Part shown: positions 49,793-58,712 of the stretch, one piece after another
Layout: the number at the start of each line of letters is the position of its first letter
Position numbering within the stretch: position 1 is the stretch's first letter
Source: Nocardia aurantia
Lineage (GTDB): Bacteria > Actinomycetota > Actinomycetes > Mycobacteriales > Mycobacteriaceae
Reading direction: 5' to 3'
Assembly (NCBI RefSeq): GCF_009604425.1
Contig: NZ_WEGI01000008.1
Span: 372,001-436,000, forward strand
Length of the DNA stretch: 64,000 bases
The notes under the pieces: generated by a model
Told to the model about the DNA's origin: nothing
Database searches by the model: none
Seen by the model: the letters and a program-made list of their open reading frames with translations, nothing else
Made by a program: the position numbers and the translations under genes

Positions 49793-52700
49793 TCAGGAGA
49801 TGCCGAATTCGGAGCCGATGAAGTCGATCAGATCGGCGTCGGAGAGTGCGGCGGTGCGCTCGACGGCCGCGACGGCTGTGCGCTCGGCCGAAGGCCCGGC
49901 GGGGGAGTCGGCCGCCAGATGACGCAACCGGTCGAGCACGACCGCCCGATCGGGCTCGGTCAGGTCGGCGGTCACCAGATCCGCGGCGATGCGGTCGAGA
50001 TCGGCGAGCAGCCCGTCGAGCGGGGACAGCCCGGGCGGCGTGAGCAACTCGAGCAGATACGCGGTCAGCGCGGCGACCGTGGGATGGTCGAACACCAGAG
50101 TGGCCGGCAGTTCCAGACCGGTGCGCTGCCGCAACCGATTTCGCAGCTCCACCGAGGTCAGCGACGTGAAACCCTGGTCACGCAACCCGCGTTCGTCGTC
50201 GAGCGCGGATCGATCGGTATGCCCGAGCGCCGCCGCCGTTTCCACCCGGACCAGATCGAGCACCGCCGTCCGCCGGTCCGAATCACTCAGTGCCGCAAGC
50301 ACCTCGGCTGGTTCATCGACCTCCGCGGCTGATTCCCGCTGCGCCGGCAGCAATTCGGCGAGTAGTCGCGCGTGGCGAGGATCCGCCGCCGTCCAGTCCA
50401 CATCGGCGATGACGACCCGCGTCTCACCACTGCCGACCGCTCGTTCCAGCGCGTCCAGCGCGTCGTCCGGATTCATCGGCCGTAAGCCGTTGCGCCGCAA
50501 CTGCTCCGCCGCGAGCCCGCCGATTCCGCCGCCTGCCCAATGGCCCCAGGCGATCGAGGTGGCGGGCAGACCCAGCCGGTGGCGATGCGCGGCGAGCGCG
50601 TCCAGCGCCGCGTTCCCCGGGGCGTAATTGGCCTGTCCGGGCGCCGGAATCACCCCCGTGACGGAGGAGAACAGCACGAACGAGGACAGGTCGTGCCACG
50701 CGGTCAATTCGTGAAGGTTCAGCGCGGCACCGACTTTCACCCGATGCACCCGCTCGATCCGGAACCGGTCGAGACCGCCGACCAGGTCGTCGTCCAGCAC
50801 GGCGGCGGCATGCACCACATCGGTCAGCGGGCGATCGGGCGGAATATCGGCGATGACCGCCGCGAGCGAGTCACGGTCCCCGACATCGCAGGCGACCACC
50901 ACCGGCCGCGCGCCGGCCGCCGAGAGCTCGGCGATCAACTCCGCCGCGCCCGGCGCGTCCGGTCCCCGTCTGCTCACCAGCAGCAGGTCAGCGACCCCCT
51001 GCCCGGCCAATCGGCGCGCTATGTGTGCCCCCAGCGCACCCGTACCACCGGTGACGAGCACCGTTCCGCGTGGCCGCCACGGTTCACCACGCTGCCGGAG
51101 GCTGCCCGGCCGCAGCCGCCTGGTCCAGGTTTGCCCGGCCCGCACCGCGAATTCGCGCTCCCCGCCCCGCGCCCGAAGCGCCGCGAGAACCTGCCCGGCG
51201 AGCCCGGCACCCGGCCGGGCGGGCACATCCACCACAACGGCCGGACCGAGCCCGCCCTCGGTGGCCGCCGCACTGGTGAACGCGGCATGCCAGGCATGAC
51301 CGACGATATCGGCACCCGAGCCGGTGTGCGGTGAAAGCCCGCTCTCGCACGCGGTCTCGACGCCAACGTGGTCCCGGGTGGTGTGCTCGTTCGCGGCGGC
51401 CGGGTAGTCGTGGTCGGGCTCGGCGGTGAACTGGGCGGTGTTGTCCATCGCCGCTACGACACGGTCGTGGTCGGCGCTGAGGGCGGGCCGAGCGGTGTCC
51501 GGCGCGTTCTCCGGGTCGGCGCCGAGAGTGTGCTGGGCGGTGCTGTTTGTTGTGTCTGCCGTGTGGTCGAGGTCGGCCGCGGTCTGTCGCGCGGTGTTGT
51601 CTTTTGTGCCTGCCGCACGGTCGTAGCGGGGGCCGAAAATGCGTCCGGTGGGGTCGTCCGTTGTGTCGGGCGTGGGGTCGAGGTCGGTCCCGGCAGTGCG
51701 CCGGGCGGTGTCATCTGCTGTTCGGTTGGTGTCGACGGTGTGTCTGTCGGTGTTCGCCACCGTGCCCGCTGAGTCGTCGAGGTCGGCGCCGACGGTGAGC
51801 ACTCCGAGCGCTGTGACCTGGGGCGCGGCGGCGACCGCTTGGGTCAGTGCGGCGGTGGCGGCCATCAGGTCGAGGGCGCGGTCGGGGTCCACCGCGAGTG
51901 GCAGCAGCGAGACCACCGTCACCGGGCTGCCGGGGATCGCTGCCAGCGCGGTCGCCAGTGAGGTCCTGGTCGCGGTCGCGGGGTCGACGTTCAGTTCGGT
52001 CACCGCCGCGCCGCTGCCGATGAGTTCGGTGCGTAGTGCCGTGGCCCACTCCTCGGCGGCTTCGGGGACGACCAGCACCCAGCGGGAACCGTCCGGGTGG
52101 GCGGGTGCCCCGCCGGACCACGGCTGCCAGTGCGTGCGGTGGACCCAGCGATCGGCCCGGGCCCCGGCGGTGGGCGCGTTCAGCCAATATCGTTGGCGCT
52201 GAAAGGCATAGGTGGGCAGATCGACGCGGTGCGCCGCGGGTACGAGGGCGGTCCAGTCCACGTGGTGACCGTGCGTGAACAGGGTCGCGGCGGCGGTGAG
52301 CAGGCCGGTGACCTCGTCTCGGTCGCGGCGCAGTGTCGTGACGACGGTTCCGTCGCCGAGGGTGCCCGCCAGTGCGGGGGCGAGGACGGCATCGGCGCTC
52401 AGCTCGAGAAAGGTGCCGACACCCGCGGCAGCCATCGCGCGGGCGGCGTCGGCGAAACGGACTGTGCCGCGCAGGTGGCGTACCCAGTAATCGGGGTCGC
52501 TCAGTTCCGCACCGGTCGTCTCCGATCCGGTGTGATCGGAGAAGATCCGGATTCCGGTGGCCGCTTCGAAAGCTGATCGGGCTGCCACGGAACGGAATTC
52601 GTCGAGGATGGGATCCATCGCCGCGGAGTGGAAGGCGTGCGACACGGTGAGCCGCCGCATCCGCCGGCCCGCTGCCGACACCGCGTCGGCCACCGCCGAC

Positions 52701-55700
52701 ACGGCGTCCTCCGGGCCCGAGATCACCACGGCCCGTGGACCGTTCACCGCCGCGACGGCCACGTCGTGGGACTGGCCGGCGGCGGTGATCGCCGCACGCA
52801 CCTCGTCCTCGGTGGCTTCGACGGCGGTCATCGCCCCGCCTTCGGGCAGCGAGTCCATCAGCCGGCCACGGGCGGCGACCAGCCGCGCGGCCTCGGCCAG
52901 CGGCAGCACGCCGGCCACGTGCGCGGCCACCACACCACCGATCGAATGGCCTGCGACGGCTGCGATCTCGACGCCCCAGGACCGGAGCAACCGGAAGAGC
53001 GCGACCTCCACCGCGAAGACCACCGCTTGGGTGTGGACCGTCCGATCGATCAGGCCCTCGGTGCCGGGGGCCCCGAAAGCGATGTCCCGCACCGAGAATC
53101 GCGTCGTCCCGACAAGGTGTCGATCCAGCAGTGCCGCGGCGGCGTCGAAGGATTCCCGGAACACGGCGAACCGCTCGTACAACTGTCGCCCCGCGCCGGT
53201 CCGCTGACTGCCCTGTCCGCCGAAGACCACACCGATGCTGCCGGATCCGGACCCCGAGCCGGTGATGACGTTCGCCGCCGTGCCGTCCGCCGCCAGCGTG
53301 CGCAACCCGGCGTTCAGTGCCGTGGCGTCGGCCGCGAGCACCACCGCTCGGGTGCCGAACGTCGCGCGGTGCCGGATCAGGGCCGAGGCGATCGCCGCTG
53401 GGTTGGTGGTTGTCGCTGGATCGGCGGTCGCCGCTGGGTTGGCGGTCGTCGTCGCTGGTTCGGTGACCGTCGCTGGTTCGGTGACCGTCGCTGGGTTGGT
53501 GGTCGTCGCTGGGTTGGTGGTCGCCGTTGGTTCGGTGATCGCCGTTGGGTTGGTGGTCGTCGCTGGATCGGTGACCGCTGCTGGGTTGGTGATCGCCGCT
53601 GGATCGGCGCTTGTCGCTCGATAGGTGGTCGTCGTCCAGTGCTCGGCCAGCCGGCGGGCCTGCTCGCGGAGCGCGGCCGAATTTCGGGCCGACAACACGA
53701 ACGGGGACAACGTATTCGGCTCGTGGTCCGGTTGTGCCGGGGGTACCGGCTCCGGCTGCGGCGCCTCCTCGAGGATCACGTGTGCGTTGGTGCCGCTGAT
53801 CCCGAAGGACGACACCGCCGCGCGGCGCGGGCGGCCGGACGGGATCCACGGCTGCGGCTCGGTGACCGGCCGTAGCGTCCCTGCCGTCCAATCCACGTGC
53901 GGTGAGGGCGGATCCGCGTGCAGCGTGGCCGGGATCAGCTGCCGGCGCAGGGCCAGAACCATTTTCGTGACCCCGGCGGCCCCGGCGGCGGCCTGGGTAT
54001 GGCCGATGTTCGATTTCAGCGAGCCGAGCCAGACGGGTTCGCCGCGCTGATGTCCGTAGACGTCCTGCAACGCCTGCGCCTCGATCGGATCCCCGAGCGC
54101 CGTGCCGGTGCCGTGCGCCTCGATCACCTCCACCTCCGTGGCGGAAACCCCGGCGTCGGCGAGAGCCTCCCGGATCACCCGTCGCTGGGCGACGCCGTTC
54201 GGGGCGGTGAGGCCGTTGGACGCCCCGTCCTGGTTGACGGCGGTGCCGCGCACCACCGCGAGCACCTCGTGCCCCAGCCGATGGGCATCCGACAGCCGTT
54301 CCACCAGCAGCATGCTCACCGCCTCCGACCAGCCGGTGCCGTCGGCAGCGGCGCCGAACGCCTTGCAGCGGCCGTCCGCCGCCAGCCCACCCTGCCGGGC
54401 GAATTCGGTGAACATCCCCGGGGTCGCCATGACGGTCACGCCGCCCGCGACGGCGAGATCCGCCTCGCCCGAACGCAGGGCCCGGACCGCCAGATGCAAC
54501 GCCACCAGCGACGACGAGCAGGCGGTGTCCACCGTCAACGCAGGTCCGGACAAACCGAACGCATAGGAGACCCGCCCGGACAGCACACTGGGTGCGCTGC
54601 CGGTCAGCCCGAAACCCGCTGCGGCGTCACCCAGTTCGTGCAGACGCGGACCGTACTCCGACGGGCTCGCACCCAGATAGACGGCGGTACGGCTCCCGCG
54701 CAGCGACGACGCGACGATCCCGGCCCGCTCGAACAGCTCCCACGCGGATTCCAGCACCAGCCGCTGCTGGGGATCCATCACCGTCGCCTCACGCGGCGAG
54801 ATCCCGAAGAACTCCGCATCGAAATCGCCTGCCGCGCGGAGGAATCCGCCACGGCGAGCGCCGTCGCCGGTCGAGTCGACGAGCGTGCCGAGGTCCCAGC
54901 CCCGATCGGCCGGCAGCGCGCCGATCGCCTCCGCACCACCGGCGAGCAGATCCCACAACTGTTCGGGGGAGTCGTATCCACCCGGGAAGCGCCCGCTGAG
55001 CGCGACGATCGCGATCGGCTCGCCGTCGGCGGCGAAGCCGGTGCGCGCGGCCGTAGGTTCCCCCCGCTGCGAACCCGCCCGCAGAAGCCCATCGAGATGA
55101 GCTGTCAGCGCCGCCGGTGTCGGATGGTCGTAAACCGCGGTCGGGGCCACGGTGAGCCCCAGCCGACTGGTCAGGACACCGGCCAGCTCGCTGGCCCCGA
55201 GCGAATCCAGGCCGAGGTCACGAAAAGTACTGTCGGAGTCGAACTCCCGCGAATCGCTGTAGCCGAGCACGGCACCCACAGCGTCGCGCACGACAGCTGG
55301 AACATTCTCCGATCGAACGGAAGATGTTGCAACAGTGTGTGAGTCGACATCTACCGACCGAATAGTCCCTGACTCGAACGACACTGACGGAATGGGCAAC
55401 ACCCCTGGCTGGACCGTCTCTTGCGCGAGCGGTTCTTGCTGGACGGCCCCTTGCTGGGCAGCCCCTGACCGGACGGCTCCTTGCTGGACGGCCCCCGGCT
55501 GGACCGCCTCCGGCTGGACGGCTCCCGGTTGGAGGGGCTCTCGCTGCACCGCCCCCTGCTGTACCGGCGGTTGGGGCACGGCCACCGACTCGACCGCCAC
55601 CGACTCGACCGCCGGTGCTTCGCCCCGTGGGGATTCGAGCAGATCGGGTCCGACCCGTCGCGCCGGTGGCTCCACCCAGAACCGCTGCCGCTGAAAGGCA

Positions 55701-58303
55701 TAGGTGGGCAGGTCCAGACGCGGTGCCTCCGGCACGATCGCGGTCCAGTCGACCGGATGCCCGTTCGTGTATGCCACGGCCGCGGCGGCGAACAGCCCGG
55801 CGGCCTCGTCGCGATCCTTGCGCAGAGTGGCGGCGACGGCAACTCTGGCCTCGCCACTGAGCACGCCGGTGACCATCTGGCTCAGCACGGCATCCGGGCT
55901 CAGCTCCAGGAAGACCCCGACCCCCTCGGCGCGCAGTGCGCGGATCGTATCGGCGAAGCGCACCGTGCCCCGCAGATGCGCGGACCAGTATCCCGGATCG
56001 GCGGCCTGCGCCGCCGTCAGCCGGGCGCCGGTCGCGTCGGATATCACCACCGATCGCGGTGCGGTGAAGGGTATTCCGGCGATCGCCGCCTCGAAGTCGC
56101 CGAGGATCGGGTCCATCGCGGCCGAGTGGAACGCGTGTGACACTCCGAGCCGCTTCACCCGCCTTCCGGCCGCGGTCATCTCCCCGGCGAAGCGCGTGAC
56201 CGCCGGTTCCGGCCCCGAAACCACCACTGCGCGTGGGCCGTTCACCGCGGCGACGGACAACTCGGCCGATCCGATGTCGGTGAGGGCGACGCGGATGTCC
56301 GCTTCGCTCGCCTCGATCGCCGCCATGGCCCCGCCCGCAGGCAGCGAATCCATCAATCTGCCACGCGCGGCGACCAATCGGGCCGCATCCGCCGCGGTCA
56401 GCACGCCGCCGAGGTGCGCGGCCACCACACCGCCGATGGAATGCCCCGCGAGCGCGGCGAATCGCAGTCCCCACGATTCGAGCACCCGGTAGAGCGCGAC
56501 CTCCACGGCGAAGATCACCGCCTGGGTGTAGACCGTCCGATCGATCAGCCCGGCGGTGCCCGGCGCGCCGAAGGCCACATCGCGTACCGAATACCGCACG
56601 GCCCCTTCGAGATACCGGTCCAGCAGCGCGACCGACGCGTCGAAGGATTCCCGGAACACCGCGAACCGCTCGTACAACTGCCTGCCCGCACCGGCGCGCT
56701 GACTGCCCTGCCCGCCGAAGACGAGGCCGATACCGCCGCCCGCGCCCGAACCGGTGATCACTCCGGCGGCCGCGTGGCCGTGCGGCAGCCCGGCGGCACG
56801 GGCCACCAGCGTGGCGTGATCGTGGGCCAGCACCACCGCGCGCTCGTCGAAGCCGACCCGGCCGCGGACGAGAGTCGAGGCCAGCGACGGCAACTCCGGT
56901 CCGGTGCCGTCAGCGAACTCCGCCAGTCGTGCCGCCTGCGCGACCAGAGCCGCCCCGGTACGCGCCGACAGCACGAACGGCAATACGGCCCCATCGGGTT
57001 CCGGAGCCGGATGCGCCGCCCCGCCGCCGGGCGTCTCCGCCACGATCACATGCACGTTCGTCCCGCCCATGCCGAACGAGCTGACGCCCGCCACCAGCGG
57101 CCGATCCGGATGCGGCCACGGCTCGGCGGCGGTCACCACGCGGAGATTGGCCCCGGTCAGATCGAGGGCGGGATCGGGTTCGTCGTGCCCGGGCGTGGCG
57201 GGTACCTCCCGGTGCCGGATGCTCAGGACGGTCTTCAGCAGTCCCGCCAGGCCCGCGGCGCCCTCCAGATGACCGACCACGGACTTCACCGATCCGACCG
57301 GCAGCGGGTCGTCCGCGGACCGCGCCCGCCCCACGGCGTCGCCGAGCGCGGCCGCCTCGATCGGGTCGCCGACTCGCGTACCGGTGCCGTGTAATTCCAC
57401 GTACTGCAGGTCGGCCGGGCGCAGTCCGGCGCGATGCAGAGCCTCGCGGACGGCCGCGGCCTGGCCCGCGACGGTGGGCACGGTCAACCCCTCGCCGGCG
57501 CCGTCGCCGGTCACCGCGGTCGACCGGATCACGGCATGGATCCGATCCCCGGCGGCGAGCGCGCGATCCAGCGGTTTCAACAGCAGCACGACCGCGCCCT
57601 CGCCGCGCACGTAACCGTCGCGCGCGGCGTCGAACACCGACGCGCGGCCGGTGGGTGAGACCCCGCCGAAGCGTTCCGCGATCAGCGCGCCCTCCCGAGT
57701 GAGGTTCAGATTCACCGCGGCGACGAAGGCGGCCTCCGATTCGCCCGAGGCGATGCTCGCGCAGGCCAGATGGGTGGCGACCAGCCCCGACGACTGCCCG
57801 GAGTCGACGGTGAAACCGGCGCCGCGCAGGTCGAAGGCGTACGAGATCCGATTGGCCAGCATGCTGCGCCCGGTCCCGGTCAGGGTGTGCCGGGTGACGG
57901 CCGCGGCCTCCCGCAGGACGGCCGCGTAGTCGGCGGCCATCGCTGCGGCGAACACACCCGTGCGGGTGTCCCGCAGCTCGGTCATCGGGATGTTCGCGTC
58001 TTCGGTTGCCTCCCAGGCCAATTCGAGCAGAAGGCGCTGCTGCGGATCCATCTGCGCCGCCTCCCGGGGCGAGACCCCGAAGAACTCGGCGTCGAACTCG
58101 TCGACCCGTTCGAGGAAGCCACCCCAGAGCCCCGCGAGACGCGGATTCGGGCGCGACCGGGTTTCCGCCGGCGCGCCGAACGCATTTCCCCCCGATTTCA
58201 GGAGATTCCAGAATGCGCGGGGATCGGGGGCGCCGGGAAGCCGGCACGAAACTCCGACGACAGCCACCGGAAACGGTTTATCGACAGGCCGAAAATTGTT
58301 CAC
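49793..58303 (-). CDS. Type I modular PKS, loading module KSQ-AT-ACP and first module KS-AT-KR-ACP
   Basis: A 2,836-residue synthase. The loading KS has Gln 170 in DSGQSS in place of Cys, the KSQ form that decarboxylates malonyl-ACP to acetyl; its His residues are kept. Loading AT: Ser 622 (GHSIGG), HAFH, malonyl. ACP Ser 1034 in LGLDSL. Module 1: KS Cys 1262; AT Ser 1787 with HAFH, malonyl; no DH; KR with GGTGALG, a VLDD B-type motif and Tyr 2560; ACP Ser 2714 in GFTSL. The C-terminal tail is a docking domain. Start chosen as GTG 58303, which has GAGGGAG 8 bases upstream; the TTG at 58456 lacks one. Three repeat-rich insertions (between AT and ACP, between KS and AT, and in the KR structural half) lengthen the protein. 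Confidence 0.95.
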   Translation of the reverse strand: MNNFRPVDKPFPVAVVGVSCRLPGAPDPRAFWNLLKSGGNAFGAPAETRSRPNPRLAGLWGGFLERVDEFDAEFFGVSPREAAQMDPQQRLLLELAWEATEDANIPMTELRDTRTGVFAAAMAADYAAVLREAAAVTRHTLTGTGRSMLANRISYAFDLRGAGFTVDSGQSSGLVATHLACASIASGESEAAFVAAVNLNLTREGALIAERFGGVSPTGRASVFDAARDGYVRGEGAVVLLLKPLDRALAAGDRIHAVIRSTAVTGDGAGEGLTVPTVAGQAAAVREALHRAGLRPADLQYVELHGTGTRVGDPIEAAALGDAVGRARSADDPLPVGSVKSVVGHLEGAAGLAGLLKTVLSIRHREVPATPGHDEPDPALDLTGANLRVVTAAEPWPHPDRPLVAGVSSFGMGGTNVHVIVAETPGGGAAHPAPEPDGAVLPFVLSARTGAALVAQAARLAEFADGTGPELPSLASTLVRGRVGFDERAVVLAHDHATLVARAAGLPHGHAAAGVITGSGAGGGIGLVFGGQGSQRAGAGRQLYERFAVFRESFDASVALLDRYLEGAVRYSVRDVAFGAPGTAGLIDRTVYTQAVIFAVEVALYRVLESWGLRFAALAGHSIGGVVAAHLGGVLTAADAARLVAARGRLMDSLPAGGAMAAIEASEADIRVALTDIGSAELSVAAVNGPRAVVVSGPEPAVTRFAGEMTAAGRRVKRLGVSHAFHSAAMDPILGDFEAAIAGIPFTAPRSVVISDATGARLTAAQAADPGYWSAHLRGTVRFADTIRALRAEGVGVFLELSPDAVLSQMVTGVLSGEARVAVAATLRKDRDEAAGLFAAAAVAYTNGHPVDWTAIVPEAPRLDLPTYAFQRQRFWVEPPARRVGPDLLESPRGEAPAVESVAVESVAVPQPPVQQGAVQREPLQPGAVQPEAVQPGAVQQGAVRSGAAQQGAVQQEPLAQETVQPGVLPIPSVSFESGTIRSVDVDSHTVATSSVRSENVPAVVRDAVGAVLGYSDSREFDSDSTFRDLGLDSLGASELAGVLTSRLGLTVAPTAVYDHPTPAALTAHLDGLLRAGSQRGEPTAARTGFAADGEPIAIVALSGRFPGGYDSPEQLWDLLAGGAEAIGALPADRGWDLGTLVDSTGDGARRGGFLRAAGDFDAEFFGISPREATVMDPQQRLVLESAWELFERAGIVASSLRGSRTAVYLGASPSEYGPRLHELGDAAAGFGLTGSAPSVLSGRVSYAFGLSGPALTVDTACSSSLVALHLAVRALRSGEADLAVAGGVTVMATPGMFTEFARQGGLAADGRCKAFGAAADGTGWSEAVSMLLVERLSDAHRLGHEVLAVVRGTAVNQDGASNGLTAPNGVAQRRVIREALADAGVSATEVEVIEAHGTGTALGDPIEAQALQDVYGHQRGEPVWLGSLKSNIGHTQAAAGAAGVTKMVLALRRQLIPATLHADPPSPHVDWTAGTLRPVTEPQPWIPSGRPRRAAVSSFGISGTNAHVILEEAPQPEPVPPAQPDHEPNTLSPFVLSARNSAALREQARRLAEHWTTTTYRATSADPAAITNPAAVTDPATTTNPTAITEPTATTNPATTTNPATVTEPATVTEPATTTANPAATADPATTTNPAAIASALIRHRATFGTRAVVLAADATALNAGLRTLAADGTAANVITGSGSGSGSIGVVFGGQGSQRTGAGRQLYERFAVFRESFDAAAALLDRHLVGTTRFSVRDIAFGAPGTEGLIDRTVHTQAVVFAVEVALFRLLRSWGVEIAAVAGHSIGGVVAAHVAGVLPLAEAARLVAARGRLMDSLPEGGAMTAVEATEDEVRAAITAAGQSHDVAVAAVNGPRAVVISGPEDAVSAVADAVSAAGRRMRRLTVSHAFHSAAMDPILDEFRSVAARSAFEAATGIRIFSDHTGSETTGAELSDPDYWVRHLRGTVRFADAARAMAAAGVGTFLELSADAVLAPALAGTLGDGTVVTTLRRDRDEVTGLLTAAATLFTHGHHVDWTALVPAAHRVDLPTYAFQRQRYWLNAPTAGARADRWVHRTHWQPWSGGAPAHPDGSRWVLVVPEAAEEWATALRTELIGSGAAVTELNVDPATATRTSLATALAAIPGSPVTVVSLLPLAVDPDRALDLMAATAALTQAVAAAPQVTALGVLTVGADLDDSAGTVANTDRHTVDTNRTADDTARRTAGTDLDPTPDTTDDPTGRIFGPRYDRAAGTKDNTARQTAADLDHTADTTNSTAQHTLGADPENAPDTARPALSADHDRVVAAMDNTAQFTAEPDHDYPAAANEHTTRDHVGVETACESGLSPHTGSGADIVGHAWHAAFTSAAATEGGLGPAVVVDVPARPGAGLAGQVLAALRARGGEREFAVRAGQTWTRRLRPGSLRQRGEPWRPRGTVLVTGGTGALGAHIARRLAGQGVADLLLVSRRGPDAPGAAELIAELSAAGARPVVVACDVGDRDSLAAVIADIPPDRPLTDVVHAAAVLDDDLVGGLDRFRIERVHRVKVGAALNLHELTAWHDLSSFVLFSSVTGVIPAPGQANYAPGNAALDALAAHRHRLGLPATSIAWGHWAGGGIGGLAAEQLRRNGLRPMNPDDALDALERAVGSGETRVVIADVDWTAADPRHARLLAELLPAQRESAAEVDEPAEVLAALSDSDRRTAVLDLVRVETAAALGHTDRSALDDERGLRDQGFTSLTSVELRNRLRQRTGLELPATLVFDHPTVAALTAYLLELLTPPGLSPLDGLLADLDRIAADLVTADLTEPDRAVVLDRLRHLAADSPAGPSAERTAVAAVERTAALSDADLIDFIGSEFGIS
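51351..51790. repeat. Repetitive insertion in the module-1 KR structural subdomain
   Basis: About 145 codons of Asp/Thr/Ala-rich sequence (roughly residues 2171-2317) interrupt the non-catalytic half of the KR. The phrase D-(D/N)-T-A-(R/Q) recurs at about 25-40 residue intervals (DDTARRTA, DNTARQTA, DNTAQFTA, with NSTAQHT as a weaker copy). Base composition is T/G-rich on the plus strand compared with the neighbourhood. The catalytic half of the KR is untouched. Confidence 0.65.
53391..53617. repeat. 18-bp in-frame minisatellite in the module-1 KS-AT linker
   Basis: Around twelve imperfect copies of an 18-base unit (plus strand about GCTGGGTTGGTGGTCGTC) encode a six-residue repeat, T-(N/E/D)-P-(A/T)-(A/T)-(I/V/T). 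It sits just before the AT domain, in a linker that is otherwise conserved among the modules. One extra codon (TANPAA) interrupts the register without shifting the frame. Confidence 0.85.
55401..55575. repeat. 15-bp in-frame minisatellite in the loading AT-ACP linker
   Basis: About eleven imperfect copies of a 15-base unit (plus strand about GGACGGCCCCTTGCT) encode a five-residue repeat with core Q-(P/Q)-G-A-V, between the loading AT and its ACP. The frame is kept. Such a flexible Gln/Pro linker may set the reach of the ACP. Confidence 0.8.
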
Positions 58304-58712
58304 GAATCTGATCTCCCTCGATACGGGAAACGTTGGAACACCCTCCACCCGGGTACTCCCGGCAACGCCATTGTGCGTTTGTTCGCGGAGCGCCGCCAAC
58401 TCGACGTGATCGACCTCACATTGCCCGGTATCGTCGCTCGACCTGCTGTGCTGCAACGACTTATCGGTATGATCGGCTTTTCCGATACAGTTCTATTCCC
58501 GGGGACTATCACCGCCGTGATGTTTTCGGCGAGCCCGGTGGTGGACGAATGATTCGAATTGTGTGACAGCCCCGGATCGGCAATCCCGCCGAACGGAATC
58601 CGTCCGGAACCGGTTATACCTTCTAATCTTGAAGATTCAAATCATGGTACCGGGATTCGTGTTGACATTGAATGGGCGGTCAGTATCGCACTATCGAAGG
58701 TGGCTGGACCGT
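58304..58712. other. 409-bp divergent control region of the PKS operon and LysR gene
   Basis: No gene fits here. It contains the PKS ribosome site (GAGGGAG), inverted repeats around 58462-58487 (TATCGG...CCGATA, nested with ATCGG-N5-CCGAT) and a nested palindrome at 58625-58640, plus AT-rich patches near 58545-58565 and 58620-58670. It therefore probably holds both promoters and the regulator binding sites. Confidence 0.6.
58625..58640. promoter_or_regulatory. Candidate LysR-type binding site
   Basis: AATCTT-G-AAGATT (58625-58637) and TTGAA-GA-TTCAA (58629-58640) overlap to form a dense AT-rich dyad about 75-90 bp upstream of the LysR ATG, the usual place for an autoregulatory LysR box facing a divergent operon. 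Confidence 0.45.

Noticed and set aside
44838..49922. A 1,694-codon open frame opposite the second PKS gene
   Set aside because: It is antisense to continuous PKS domains with intact motifs; long antisense frames are expected at this GC content. Its translation is Arg/Gly/His-rich without domain motifs.
53391..53617. Regular repeats that might be a CRISPR array
   Set aside because: Units are 18 bp without unique spacers, lie in frame inside a PKS gene and encode a peptide repeat; no cas genes are present.
58304..58456. The first PKS gene beginning at TTG 58456
   Set aside because: The extra 51 residues have no KS or docking features and the TTG lacks a ribosome site, whereas GTG 58303 has GAGGGAG at good spacing.
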